Shown piece after piece: positions 14,066-26,219 of a DNA stretch of 64,000 nucleotides. Each line of letters opens with the position of its first letter. Positions within the stretch are counted from its first letter, which is position 1. The notes below the pieces were generated by a model, which worked only from the letters and a program-made list of their open reading frames with translations, did no database searches and was not told the DNA's origin. This DNA comes from Merluccius polli (taxonomy: Eukaryota; Chordata; Actinopteri; Gadiformes; Merlucciidae): positions 1-64,000 of the forward strand of contig JAOPHQ010002089.1 of the NCBI GenBank assembly GCA_030340625.1, written 5' to 3'. The translations under genes and the position numbers were made by a program.

Positions 14066-14964
14066 TCGTAAAATAATTATGTTACTGGTAATGAATTATG
14101 TGCTGATTATTATACTTTGAAATTACTTTCCCAGTGTACTTTAAAGTATGCTTAGTTTAAAGATCTTTCTCAGTAGTGTGGGTCCCTGATGTTCCTCAGT
14201 GAACTGGATGCCGGTCGAGATGTGGAACACATGATGAGAGACACCCAGGAAGGAGAACCAGGATCTCCTCTCTCAGTCTGAGGAGGAGCAGGAGAGCAGG
14301 AGCAGGAGGAGGAAGTATTTGAAGTGGACTCTATAATTACCGTAGGGCCCGTGTCAGGAGCAGGTAGTCCAGACCTGCTGAGTTATGTCTTCAGTGAGAC
14401 ACTCCTCCGAGCAGATCATGAAATAGAGCCGTTTACCGTAAAATCAAAGAGCTGGGGGAGGGTCTGTCCCACCATAAAACCTGCTCTGGAATGCCCTCCT
14501 TGCCTTTGTCTTGGTGGTTCTAACAATCATCACTTCTATTCTTACCTGATTATAAGGCAGCAGAACTCAAGAACTCAAATCTTGACAAGACAAAATAAAG
14601 AAACGTAAACCCGCCAGCTAGACACATTCCACATCGAGTTAGTGTTGCTACACGCCAACGTCGACCAGTATTGAACTAACTAACGCTGTGTGCATCAATT
14701 GGTTTGGACGAAACCTGCTTAGCGAATCTAATTTGGGGTAATGCCAGGATGGCAGAGTGGAGTAGAGAGCCACTAGCGGAGGGGTCTTGTGTGGACTATC
14801 TAGGCTAAACAGCCCTCCTCCCTCGGCTGGGGGCCTGGGGGCAGACAAAGGAGGTAAACAACAACCAGTTAAATTATTTCACTGGATGTCCCCGTGTAGG
14901 TCCTGGGTGGGTCCTAGCGGCACCTGGCCGAACCTGGTGTGTGTGTGTGTGTGTGGGGGGGGGG

Positions 14965-15082
14965 GGGTACGGACTATCCAATCAGAGACCAGGGGATGGT
15001 CAGGTGGTCACGTTGGTACAGAGGCAGGACACTGGGGTCAGGACCCTCCTCTAGCGACGACAGCCCTGGGATCTTTAGTGGA
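14965..15082. repeat. Diverged partial copy of the 10095-10660 dispersed repeat
   Basis: It shares AGAGACCAGGGGATG, GGTCAGGTGGTCACGTTGG-like text, GACACTGGGGT and GGGATCTTTAGTG with the earlier block, in the same order and orientation. A (GT)n-(G)n tract at 14939-14966 abuts it. Confidence 0.6.
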
Positions 15083-15829
15083 GAAATGTTGCTCATGTTT
15101 GTTGTTTAGTGTGGTGGAGAGATTCGCACATCAAAACCAACTACCTCTTATGTAATTACTGTTTTACTGACAAACCCTGGAGTAAACGGGTAACTTTCTA
15201 CATTCGACATTTAAAACTGGTATACTGTGTGTCTCACCCAGAGTCAGATGTCAACCACAGATACTATTACTGTACTTTATCACTGTACCGTGATATGCAA
15301 CGCTACGCTATGCTACATACACCTGTCTACTTATAGCTACTCAGAAATAGGCCGCATAGGAATGTCTGGTGGGCCGTGCAGATCTTTAATACGAGAAACG
15401 CTTTTAACTTGGTTACTATAGTTACTGTGTACCACAGGTGAATGAGCAACCAAAACTCAGTGAGTCATCTAATTTTAAATAATTACCTCAACTCCGAGGC
15501 TAATTGCAGGAACGGAGGGAACTGGTCTGAAAAGCTCACGCTAATTTAATTTACCGTCTTAATCCTCCAACTACTATTTACACACTATTTACTATTTGTA
15601 AAATGTGTTTAAACAAGCGGAGAATATCAGTTCTCATACCATGGCCCAGGTGAATACTCAATTCTGATTGGCTGGAGTGTCCATTATTTTTTGATAACAT
15701 GCACGGCCATGACGCAAGCAGCCTTATCACCAGTCTAAAAATTAATGCACTAAATGAAACATGAACAAATATCAACTTGGACCAGACTCGGGGTGGGGGG
15801 GGGGACTACGTTTAGAAAGCTTCCTCGTT

Positions 15830-15985
15830 GCCATGTCATTACTAAGATCGTCTCTATTTACTGGAGTAATAAGGTAACGTTGCCAGATTGTTACTAAGAT
15901 CGTCTCTATTTACTGGCATAATAAGGTAACGTTGCCAGGTTGTTACTAAGACTGTCTCTATTTACTGGAGTAATAAGGTAACATC
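15830..15985 (+). repeat. Triplicated 52-bp unit
   Basis: Three head-to-tail copies of TTACTAAGATCGTCTCTATT followed by TACTGGAGTAATAAGGTAAC and GTTGCCAG lie here with few differences, so the triplication is recent. Confidence 0.8.
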
Positions 15986-16319
15986 CGCATTCCATATGAA
16001 TCTCATGTTAACTGACATTAGGCATTAGTCAGACCCAGGCATTAGTCAGACCCAGTGCAAGCTAAAAGTTGTACTTTTGAGACTGAATTACCCCAAAATA
16101 TGAATCAACACCCTTATATTTGTATTGATTCGTAAGTAGCCATGGTATAAGCGGGATAATCCACTCCGCGTTGGGGGTTCTTAGCCCCCGTGTTGTGTAT
16201 TATTTTTCGATACATGCACACCTCGTTGTGGATAATCCCTCACTTAATGTCATTGATATTGATAGTGACTGTTTCCAGCATTAAGGCCTAATGCAGCACA
16301 CCCTTGATCTGTTGACTCT

Positions 16320-16555
16320 TAATTCATAGCATAGCATCGCATTGCATAGCATAACCTAGCATTGCATAGCATAACCTAGCCTCACATAGCACCACACAGC
16401 ATTGCCTAACATTGGATAGCATTGCCTAGCATAATCTAGCGTCACATAGCATAGCATATCCTAGAGTAGCCTAGCATCACATAGCATAGCATATCCTAGA
16501 GTAGCCTAGCATCACATAGCATAGCCTAGCCTCATATAGCATCACCTAGCCTAGC
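16320..16555 (+). repeat. Minisatellite of CATAGCATTGCCTAGC type
   Basis: About 240 bp of irregular 5-mer and 10-mer copies (CATAGC/CTAGC) form a compound array with higher-order repeats such as CATAGCATATCCTAGAGTAG, which occurs twice. Confidence 0.75.
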
Positions 16556-16969
16556 TGAGGCATGGGAGAAGAGAGAGGGTACGGGGAATGTTATTGTTCA
16601 AAACTCTGCTCTGTGTAGTGACAGTGTCTGAGTCCCCCCCAATCACCCAGCCATGTGCTGTGGGAGGAGACCCCCCCCACCCCTGTGGCTCCTGAACTGG
16701 GGTGTAATCTGAAACCCGCTGCCCTAGTGCTCTCTGGTCAGAACCTCAGCTTTATCTTGTGTCCTCTCTGGAAGAAGCTCAGAGAGAAGACACACGCACG
16801 TGTACGCACACACACACACACACTAATGGGCCGCATCGTGGCACACCACAAACACTGGGTCTGTGTTTAGTGTGTTTAGCTCAGCAATAGTGAGTAACTC
16901 ACTATAGTAGGGTTTCTATAACTATGGTTTCTATATGATATAAACATAGTATAGAGGCTATAGTACGCT

Positions 16970-17016
<47 letters not shown>

Positions 17017-17224
17017 AGTTGGAGGGGAGCCATTGAGTGGAGCAGTCGTGACTCCACCGCACTACGCACGCTAATTGTAGAAACTATGTTTTCAGGTACC
17101 TAGTGTAACTTCTGTCCACACGTTTTGAAAGCAGTTTTCACTGTTTCAGTTCATCTCCTCTGCACATGCCCAGACCAGCCAACCATCATATGTTGATGTT
17201 TTCAGAACACTTTCATGCGTGTTC

Positions 17225-17735
17225 GACACCCAGCTGAAGGTTCTGGGTTCGATCCCCAATGTATACAGTCTACCTGTAAGTCTATTTACGTGCAAATGCA
17301 AGATGCCCCCTAACCCCTACCTGACTCGTCTCTGTACTGTCTAACCCTACCTGCTCCTTAATGACCTGTCTATGTACTGTCTAACCCCTACCTGCTCCTT
17401 AATGACCTGTCTCTGTACTGTCTAACACCTACCTGCTCCTTAATGAATTGTCTCTGTACTGTCTAACCCCTACCTGCTCCTTAATGACCTGTCTCTGTAC
17501 TGTCTAACACCTACCTGCTCCTTAATGAATTGTCTCTGTACTGTCTAACCCCTACCTGCTCCGTAATGACCTCTCTGTACTGTCTAACCCCTACCTGCTC
17601 CTTCATGACCTGTCTCTGTACTGTCTAACCCCTACCTGCTACTTAATGAACTGTCTCTGTACTGTCTAACCCCTACCTGCTCCTTAATGACTTGTATCTG
17701 TACTCACTGTAGGACGCTTTGGATAAAAACACGGT
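17225..17735 (+). repeat. tRNA-derived SINE with an internal VNTR expansion
   Basis: GGTTCTGGGTTCGATCCCCA (B-box-like) is followed by GCAAGATGCCCCCTAACCCC. About ten copies of a 40-bp unit (CTGTCTAACCCCTACCTGCT, CCTTAATGAC..) come next, and then GGACGCTTTGGATAAAAACA, the typical fish SINE 3' region. The SINE at 22776-22940 has the same order without the expansion, so the VNTR grew inside the element. Confidence 0.75.
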
Positions 17736-17942
17736 TGTAATAGTAATATTAGTAATAGTGGAAGAGAAGTTAACCTGGAATACCTTTAGAAAAACTCTAC
17801 AGTAGAAACAGATCCCACCTCCCTTCTCCCTCCCCCCATACTGCTCTATTGTATTTGCACTCATTATTATTCAGATTAGGGGGGGGGGGGGGGGGGCATG
17901 CATATTCAGCAGGACCATTAGGTTAATGAGATGTGTTGACCC

Positions 17943-19032
17943 ACTCATTTTATATATTACACTCCTCATATTATATTACACTCCTCACATTATATATTAC
18001 ACTCCTCATATGATATATTACACTCCTCATATGATATATTACACTCCTCATATGATATATTACACTCCTCACATTATATATTACACTCCTCACATGATAT
18101 ATTACACTCCTCATATGATATATTACACTCCTCATATGATATATTACACTCCTCACATTATATATTACACTCCTCATATGATATATTACACTCCTCATAT
18201 GATATATTACACTCCTCACATTATATATTACACTCCTCATATGATATATTACACGCCTCATATGATATATTACACACCTCATTATATATTACACTCCTCA
18301 TATGATATATTACACTCCTCATATGATATATTACACTCCTCATATGATGTATTACACACCTCATATTATATATTACACTCCTCATATGATATATTACACT
18401 CCTCATATGATATATTACACTCCTCATATGATATATTACACTCCTCATATTAGATATTACACTCCTCATATGATATATTACACTCCTTATATATATTACA
18501 CATCCTATTTACTACTCTGTATCCTCATAATATATATTACACAGTATTATTCTGTATCCTCCTATGATATATTACACATATGTATTATTCTGTATCCTTG
18601 TTTGATATATTACACATATGTATTACTCTGTATCCTCGTATGATATATTACACACATGTACTACTCTGTATCCTCGTATGATATATTACACATATGTATT
18701 ACTCTGTGTCCTTATATGATATATTACACACATGTACTACTCTGTATCCTCGTATGATATATTACACATATGTATTATTCTGTATCCTTGTTTGATATAT
18801 TACACATATGTATTACTCTGTATCTTCGTATGATATATTACACACATGTACTACTCTGTATCCTCGTATGATATATTACACATATGTATTACTCTGTGTC
18901 CTTATATGATATATTACACACATGTACTACTCTGTATCCTCGTATGATATATTACACATATGTATTACTCTGTGTCCTTATATGATATATTACACACATG
19001 TATTACTCTGTATCCTCGTATGATATATTACA
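17943..19032 (+). repeat. 1.1-kb A/T-rich compound minisatellite
   Basis: The first half (to about 18490) has about 25 copies of the 20-21 bp unit ATGATATATTACACTCCTCA. The second half uses a longer related unit, ATGATATATTACACATATGT plus ATTACTCTGTATCCTCGT, of 38-39 bp. Open frames run through both strands only because the unit length is a multiple of three. Confidence 0.9.
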
Positions 19033-19079
19033 GATGATATAAACCTATGTGCCCAGCGCCAAGCAGAACCACAGCACCA

Positions 19080-19240
19080 CTGTGTCGTATCAGTCAGTAT
19101 ATTATAAGTATAGTTATAGTATAGTTTAGTATAGTTGTATACTAAGTATAGTTATTGTATAGTTTAGTATAGTTATAGTATAGTAATAGTATAGTTATAG
19201 TTATCGTATGGTATAGTTATAGTATAGTATAAAAATAGTT
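19080..19240 (+). repeat. TATAGT-rich simple repeat
   Basis: Irregular copies of AGTATAGTTATAGTATAGT run for about 160 bp. No other structure is visible. Confidence 0.6.
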
Positions 19241-19494
19241 TTTTTACGAACCATTCTGGCTCCTGAACCTGCACTGTGTCCAGGTTCTGCAGCACTTTCA
19301 CTTTTGTGTCACTACTCCAGTGTGGATGTTTTGATGGTTCTCTGCTCCTCTATACTACATACTGACTACTCACCACTGTATGTGTTCATACTTCTCAGTT
19401 GCTACCACTGCACAGAAATTGACAATCCAACGTGACGTAACACACCTTCAGAAACCCCCCAGCAGTCTCCTCACATCACAGATACTCTCACAGA

Positions 19495-19653
19495 TACACA
19501 CACACACTTTTACATGTGGCTTTCTATCTGTTAGGCACTCACACACATGGCACACGTACGCTCTCGTGCACACACTCTCCTAAACACACACACACACTCC
19601 CTCATTCCCCCCACACACATATGCTTTGTATCTCTTTGGCTTGGTTAGGTAAA

Positions 19654-19710
<57 letters not shown>

Positions 19711-19770
19711 ACACTCACACACACACACACACTCCGCAGGAGTTAAAAGCAGAAACACACACACAGCCAC
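19495..19770 (+). repeat. (CA)n-rich region
   Basis: Several CA arrays are broken by CTCTC and short unique pieces; the longest pure run is about 19665-19710. A further CA/CG array lies at 20081-20125. Confidence 0.85.
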
Positions 19771-20299
19771 ATGCTGTGTCATTAGATGGAACCCATTCCC
19801 ACAACACACCTCGACCTCATGTCTCCGGTCTTCAACCAGACTGGAGAAATAAGCTTCCCCCGTTGGAAAAATGCGTTCATTCCCCATTAAAACATGGTAT
19901 TATAAAGAGTATATGGCGTGTAGAGTGAGTGATACACCATATAAAACCACACTCACATAGAAAGTGAAAGCTGGATGAGTAAAAGTGCGTCCTGGCCGCT
20001 GGTCTGGAGATGACCAACACGCCCCTCGGAGGCGAGGAGACATCTGGACTCTCCACCTCAACACGTTTAAAGGGGGTGTACACACACACACACACACGCA
20101 CGCGTGCGCGCGTACACACACACACGGGGCACATAGAGAGCCAATGAACACTGAAGTGGTCCTAACGCCAGTCTGACACTAAAACCCCAGGAGGACTATC
20201 TCTACCCCTAGACCCTACTAAGAGACCTCGGCTCCATCTGCTCGGAGCGCAGCGCAGTGTCCAAACCACGCGGCGCGGAGGGAAGCGGGGGTTACTTAC

Positions 20300-20585
20300 G
20301 CACGGCCTCCTGCTTGGCGTCCAGCTCGAAGGTGGTCTGCTGGAGGAGGTGGATCTTGTTCTGGAGACCCCGGACCCGCTGGTGGGTCGACAGCACATCG
20401 TCCTCTAGCTCCTGGAAGATGGAGCAGGCGTGCCTGGCCAGGTCGGACAGCTGGCGCAGGGTCCGAGCCAGAGCCAGGTGGCTGGTGGAGCAGAGGTCCT
20501 GGAGCTGCAGGGGACCCCCGGCCTCGCCAGGAGCCGGGGGTCTGCAGAGGAGCTGCGGCTCCACGCTCCTCTTGACGAACGGCAT
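20300..20585 (-). CDS. nhs: NHS family (Nance-Horan syndrome) gene, first coding exon
   Basis: This exon encodes 95 residues plus the first base of the next codon. It starts MPFVKRSVEPQLLC, which matches the start of vertebrate NHS proteins (known family: MPFAKR..EPQ.LCR). Residues 32-95 form the WAVE-homology region: LARTLRQLSDLARHACSIF, a helical stretch, then KQEAV, after which NHS exon 1 is known to end. The exon closes at GTGC|GTAAGT, a strong donor in the phase expected for NHS. The alanine/proline-rich insert of the long human exon 1 is reduced to about 15 residues. NHS proteins act at the cell edge with actin regulators and are needed for lens and tooth development in mammals. The rest of the gene must lie left of position 1. 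The reps2 neighbour, as on human Xp22, supports NHS over the paralogues NHSL1 and NHSL2. Which fish duplicate (a or b) cannot be told. Confidence 0.88.
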
Positions 20586-20978
20586 GGTGGTCGGTCCGCA
20601 CGTAAATCCAACACAGAATGACCCGAGAAAATGAGTCCCCCCCAAAAAAGTTGTCTCCCTCCACTTAATCCAACGTTTTAGTTTTCATCTGCGGGTTCCC
20701 CGTCATCCTGTCCCTCCTGGTGGTGTTCAAACTCATAGTTGGGGACCACTGCTCGGCTGCTCCTCTGGTCTGGTCTCCTCTGGTCTGATCTCCTCTGGTC
20801 TGATCTGCCGATCTCTGCTGCTGCTGCTGGGAGGGTTTGTTTTTTCGTCAGCTCAAAATTCGAGGTGGTTTAAAAAAAAGACGGAGCAAAACCCCGGGGA
20901 GGAGCTTCAGGGAGCACTGGATCCGGACTCATTCTGCTCCACTGTGAGGTGGAGGTATTGGAAACACCCAGAGCAAGA

Positions 20979-20985
20979 CTTTATA
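20979..20985 (-). promoter_or_regulatory. Candidate TATA box of the NHS-type gene
   Basis: On the minus strand the sequence CATATAAAG lies about 395 bp before the NHS start codon, upstream of a stretch with TCTGGTCT repeats (about 20755-20805). Position and sequence fit a TATA box, but no transcript start can be seen directly and NHS promoters need not use TATA. Confidence 0.3.
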
Positions 20986-21025
20986 TGACATCCACCCTTC
21001 TAATGATAGACATCCATCACTTACT

Positions 21026-21035
21026 CACATAACAC

Positions 21036-21093
<58 letters not shown>
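21026..21093 (+). repeat. (GA)n microsatellite
   Basis: About 26 GA units run without interruption at 21041-21093, with a short lead-in. Confidence 0.9.
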
Positions 21094-21096
<3 letters not shown>

Positions 21097-21499
21097 ACTT
21101 ATATACCTTTATTTATATTGCCGAGACTGTGCATTACATGTTAAAACAGACTGTGTGCATTACATGTTAAAACCGACTGTGTGCATTACATGTTAAAAGG
21201 AAACCAAATCTTCATGAAACAATGAACAAATAAGATCAGTTGCAACAGAACATTACTAAATAAATACATAAATAAGCCTAAATGAAAAGTAGGTCAAATA
21301 AATGAAATGTAAAAGGAAAGATAAAGATATGATCATGAAGCAGATGAAGATATTAATAATAAATAAAACTAACAGACTTACTAACTGATATTGATATTTA
21401 TTGATAAGGTTGAACACCCTGAACTTCACTGTTGAAGAGTGTTTCGGTTCATTTCCAGACGAGACCTAAACCACATGCATCAGGTCACACATCCAGCCT

Positions 21500-21965
21500 G
21501 GTTCTGGTGGAGGAGTGGTTAGAGAGGTGAGATAACAGTGGTTCTGGTGGAGGAGTGGTTAGAGAGGTGAGATAACAGTGGTTCTGGTGGAGGAGTGGTT
21601 AGAGAGGTGAGATAACAGTGGTTCTGGTGGAGGAGTGGTTAGAGAGGTGAGATAACAGTGGTTCTGGTGGAGGAGTGGTTAGAGAGGTGAGATAACAGTG
21701 GTTCTGGTGGAGGAGTGGTTAGAGAGGTGAGATAACAGTGGTTCTGGTGGAGGAGTGGTTAGAGAGGTGAGATAACAGTGGTTCTGGTGGAGGAGTGGTT
21801 AGAGAGGTGAGATAACAGTGGTTCTGGTGGAGGAGTGGTTAGAGAGGTGAGATAACAGCCTGGTTCTGGTGGAGGAGTGGTTAGAGAGGTGAGATAACAG
21901 CCTGGTTCTGGTGGAGGAGTGGTTAGAGAGGTGAGATAACAGCCTGGTTCTGGTGGAGGAGTGGT
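21500..21965 (+). repeat. 40-bp minisatellite, about 12 copies
   Basis: The unit GGTTCTGGTGGAGGAGTGGT, TAGAGAGGTGAGATAACAGT is nearly identical across nine 40-bp copies. The last three copies are 42 bp because they carry GCCT in place of GT. The near-identity means the array is young and probably polymorphic. Confidence 0.95.
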
Positions 21966-22775
21966 GAGACAACATGACATCATATGAGGTCATCGTCACC
22001 ATACAGGGTGAAACTCTTCTTCCGTTTGGCTGAATAGATGTGTTTAAACCTTTGGGCCGAGTGGACAGCGTAAGCGTGGCTCCTTTCACATTTGCTGATG
22101 GTGTGTTTGTGTAAATCCAGGCGGACAGGGGCCACAATCAGGAGAGGTGAAGGATAAGCGCTTCCTGTGCGTTCAGCGTCCGCTGCAGAAGTGCAGCGTA
22201 GCAGCCAGCGGGACAAAGCGGCGGCGGAGACGGGGATGCCGTCACCTCTGAGTCACAGCGGAGCCACAAAGCCCAACGCAGACAAAAGCTGCCAGAGGCT
22301 TCGCTCCGACACGGGAGGACGAGCTTTAAACCGCTCAGCTACTGGCCTGCTACCAGCTACTGGCCTGCTACCAGCTACTGGCCGGTCGTAGTGTACTACA
22401 GACCGCGGTCCCCGAGCGGCAGCAGCATGGGTTCGTTGGGTGCAGGGAAACCTTGAATCGTTGAGGAAACCGTGGCAACTCCATAGAAACGCATCGTAAG
22501 CGCTGCCTGGGTGGGGACATGGGATGCAGAACTAAAAATAACGCGTGGAGTTGTCCTGGTTCCTAAAGGTTGTAGAAGGTTCCCCCGCCCAACTGTGAAT
22601 GAGTACTATTCATTCATTCATTCATTCATTCATTCATGAATAAAACATATTAATAGGATTTGTGTTATTGTTGAATATAGAGGACAAGTTTGCTTATGCA
22701 TATATATGGTTACACAGCTTCATAGAAAGCCTTCTTCATACATTCATGAATAAGGTTTATTTATACTGCATTGTG

Positions 22776-22940
22776 GGTTAGGATGCTCGACTCCTAGAGG
22801 AAAGGTTCTGGGTTCGAACCCCAATGTCCCCTCAGTCTGTAGGCCTCCTAGAGCAAGATGCCCCCTAACCCCTACCTGCTCCACGTGTATCTAACTCACT
22901 GAAAGTCTCTTTGGATAAAAGCTTCTGCTAAATGACAGAA
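22776..22940 (+). repeat. tRNA-derived SINE
   Basis: An A-box-like TTAGGATGCTCGACTCC is followed by the B-box GGTTCTGGGTTCGAACCCCA, then GCAAGATGCCCCCTAACCCC, and TCTTTGGATAAAAGCTTCTG ending in CTAAATGACA, the common 3' region of fish tRNA-SINEs. It is the clearest unexpanded copy in the window. Confidence 0.75.
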
Positions 22941-23267
22941 CTAAGATAGCAACTACGATGGAGGAGCCTTTGCTCTGTGAAATAAGAGACGAGGGCATGT
23001 AACACTAGACAGTCAGATGAATGCACCCGTCAGCGCTAATAACCACGTGCACAGCGCTGTAATCATGTAGCGGATGGTTATTATAGCAGCCGAGGTCTGT
23101 CTGGGTGTTACACCGCCCGGTGTGCATGTACCCTCACCTGCACGCTGTCACCCGAGCCAGGCGGTATTTATAGTCCCCCAGGAGCACTCTGGTGGGCTCC
23201 ACATGCGACAAGTAGCTACCTGCACAGGTGGTTATGATGTAAGGGAGAGCGTACGCCAAACCACTGG

Positions 23268-23270
<3 letters not shown>

Positions 23271-23320
<50 letters not shown>
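23271..23320 (+). repeat. (GA)n microsatellite
   Basis: About 24 GA units form a pure run. Confidence 0.9.
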
Positions 23321-23322
<2 letters not shown>

Positions 23323-24920
23323 CTGTCGCTCTGATTTAGCCTGGTTCCGCCCGCCTCCGTACTTCCGCTCAATTTTCATTTCACGTCAGTACTAGGTCTG
23401 GGAGTGCTGTATGGCAGAACGATTTCTTTTCCCTCAAGTTTGTCCTTCCAATCAGCGAACAGGAGCCTGAGAACAGTGACGTAGAGGTCGTGCCCAAACC
23501 CGACACGATCGAAGCGGCGTATTAGCAATGACCCAGCTTCGACAGTTGACTGCAAGCATTATCTTGGTCTTTACTATCAAATATTAATTTAGAATGACCA
23601 TATGTTCCTAGAACTCTTAAATTGGATGAACAAAGCCTGCAGCAATCGCTAACAGAAATCTCCACACAACCCTATGCTCACTGCATCTGCCGTTTGTATA
23701 GTGTACTGCGCGCAACGTGGTTTCCGGCGCATGAAATACGTCACGACCAAACGTTAGCGATTGGTTAAGGCAGATCCAGAGTGCCACTGGGCAGAGCCAA
23801 TAGGTTTTAAACTTCAACAGCACCCGCCTTCAAGTGAGAAATCGTTTGTCTCTATAGCAGTTCTAGACCATGAGTATGAATGAAATGAGTACGAAGGTCT
23901 AGTTAGGACTAGGCTAGCTCTGATTTAGGATCTCAAACAGAAATCCTGTTGACTTCACCAGGACAGGTCCTCTCCTCATTCACAAACCTTCTGCAGAACT
24001 CAGATTGATTGTTCTTCTGAGCTTGAACTTGGAAGTCTCTTTGGATAAAAGTGTACTCTGCTAAATGACTACATGTCAATCTAAGTGTCGAGGTATCACA
24101 GATAGAAATAGTTAAGTTACTACAGATATAACAGTTAAGTTACCACATATGTTATTTCATATCTCTCGTCAGGTCCTATATTCAATCGATAGCAGATTGA
24201 GATGAATTAGTACTGGAGAGTCACTTGATACCTATAGTACTTCAGACAGGTATTAAGTAGCCCTTCACTTACTGTGCACTAATAATACACCACCCAATCA
24301 AATGTGTGTACTTACTCATACTACTCATACTAAACATCAGAACATATCCCACATCTTGTATTGGAAAAAAGCATATACAGTCAATACTATGATTCTGTTG
24401 ATCCTGATCCGATGCAGATTCATCAAACCTAAACCTGAGAGTTGGGAAGTTTTTGTGCGTCTAAAGAGAGCCAAGTATGTCCAGGTTATATTTAGATGGC
24501 GATGGGAGGAGAGATCTGATTGGCCGTTCCTTGACCCTTGGCGGTTGTGTGTCCCAGCAGCAGAAAGCTCAGCTGCTCTCTGACTGCTGTCAGCTCATCT
24601 AGCAACCAGAAGATGACCGATCACCACCGATAACCACTTCATATCTCAACTGTAACCTTCCCGAGGTACAGCAGGCTTTTAGAGGCCTCTCTCACAACCT
24701 CTGACCTCAGCCAAGAGGAAGAGAGAACAGGAAGAAGCAAAAACATGTGATGGGAATAATTAGGAACAATATGGATGCACATCTTATATTGTGGCTGACC
24801 TGAGGATGAACCCAGTATAATTCTGTTTACCAATCAGCTGCCTGCAGAAAAATGCTTCCTGATCCAAATCTCTGTTTATTCTGTCTTTTTTTTTTCTCTC
24901 TCTCTCCCTTTCTCTATCTT

Positions 24921-24953
<33 letters not shown>

Positions 24954-25052
24954 TTTAGTGAGAATTGTACATCAGCTTGAAATATAAGGTATTTAATGAA
25001 ACTGTTCGGTCATCAGTAATCGTGTGTTTCTGCCTGTAGTTCTGTAGTCTAC

Positions 25053-25088
25053 TATCCCCAGGGCTGTATGATAACAGCCCTGGGGATA
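25053..25088 (+). other. Perfect 15-bp-arm hairpin
   Basis: TATCCCCAGGGCTGT (25053-25067) is mirrored by ACAGCCCTGGGGATA (25074-25088) around a 6-base loop. No gene or element ends here, so the role is unknown. Confidence 0.6.
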
Positions 25089-25542
25089 AGTCATGATTGT
25101 GATTTATGACCTAGTTGGCAGTTGTCTCTTCATTAATACATTTAATTCATTAATTAAGAATGTATTAATGTGTCTGCAGGTTAGTTGACATTAAGTGTAC
25201 GAGTTGCAGCCTTCTCATACTTTAAATTATGTATTACAAATTAGCTCTTTTCAGCTAAACAGGCAGTTACACAGTGAAGTGAATCAACAGGAGATACAAA
25301 ATAGACAGTTTGATTTATTCATCAGTAGGAGCTCTTTATTTCCAGTTTCAGCGAGCCCATGGCATCATGTTCGTCACACCATCGTATCCCTGCTGTCAGT
25401 ATCAAAAATATGGTTCACAGCAAAGGTGTTCAGCACCATAGTTATGCATAGATACAAGTAAGGAGCCACACAAACAACCCACTGGAAACACATGCAAACA
25501 TCTCCACTCCTTCCCTCTTTAACTCAAAGGATTTAGTCATAC

Positions 25543-25548
25543 TTTATT
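25543..25548 (-). terminator. Candidate polyadenylation signal of reps2
   Basis: AATAAA on the minus strand lies about 1.1 kb after the reps2 stop codon. Other AATAAA motifs exist nearby (about 25315 and 25335), so the choice is uncertain. Confidence 0.3.
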
Positions 25549-26219
25549 TGGATTTAGTCTTTAAACATTTCAAACCAAACATGGATTCAACCACAGAGAG
25601 GGCTATAAGTTGAAATGTCAGTGACGAGTGAATTAGGATTCAAGTGAAGCGCGGATATCACCATGAGTCCACGCTGCCAACACTACAATCTAACCGTGTG
25701 GAAGTCTGTTCATGTCCATGCTAAAAACCAGTTATTCCAGTTCACGATCCACAAACATTTTACCCGACTGTGCGTCACCACCCCACCACACTGACACAGA
25801 ATACCCCAGGATGTCTTCAGCTAGCGCTGCCACGCATAGAGGACAGAAATATGTTTCCAACACCATACTGTTTGTTTGACGTGTACAGGGAATGTAAAAA
25901 TATGTTGTCATGCAAAACGCTTAACACATAATGAACATGACGAAGATGTGTTTTTTGTCATTGATGAGTTACAAAATAAACTTCCTACATAAACTCTTCC
26001 AGCTGTGCAGTAGCTCTATGTATTCCCTCAGCCCTTAAATACGCTACGTGATGCTATCGCTGGCCAGGCGGGATCCCAGGATGGCACTGGGTTCTGTAGT
26101 CCTGGAGAAGTCATTGTAGAGTTCTACGCTTGGGTGACCAGGAGGGAGGATATAGCAGAGGACAGTCCAGTACAGACCAGACCAGTACAGAGTACCAGAG
26201 ACCAGAGTCTGAGCATAGT

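Larger units (their letters stand above)
1..20299 (-). other. Intron 1 of the NHS-type gene (partial)
   Basis: No exon-like coding segment was recognised on either strand in these 20 kb. The open frames present are short or fall in simple repeats. NHS genes are known for a very long first intron, so this stretch is best read as intron. Between the repeats listed separately the sequence looks unique and unremarkable: 1-620, 920-4950, 5090-6110, 6750-9350, 10870-12830, 13190-13900, 14070-14935, 15090-15785 and 16010-16315. Minor pieces are a CT-rich stretch at about 2200-2345, a (GT)n at 6113-6149, a purine-rich stretch at 9000-9190, a G-run at 13364-13386 and a pyrimidine-rich stretch at 13550-13650. 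Confidence 0.7.

Noticed and set aside
17926..18643. Long open frames on both strands encoding YYTPHMI and MRSVIYH repeats
   Set aside because: They are products of a 20-21 bp A/T-rich minisatellite; no splice sites, start context or homology support a gene.
20257..20664. Alternative frames overlapping NHS exon 1, including an upstream in-frame ATG at 20645
   Set aside because: The upstream start would add MGGTHFLGSF-type residues unlike NHS; MPF at 20585 is the family start and the others are shadow frames of GC-rich coding sequence.
22776..22940. A functional tRNA gene (B-box GGTTCGAACCCC)
   Set aside because: The sequence cannot fold as a full cloverleaf and continues into the fish SINE 3' region, so it is a SINE head.
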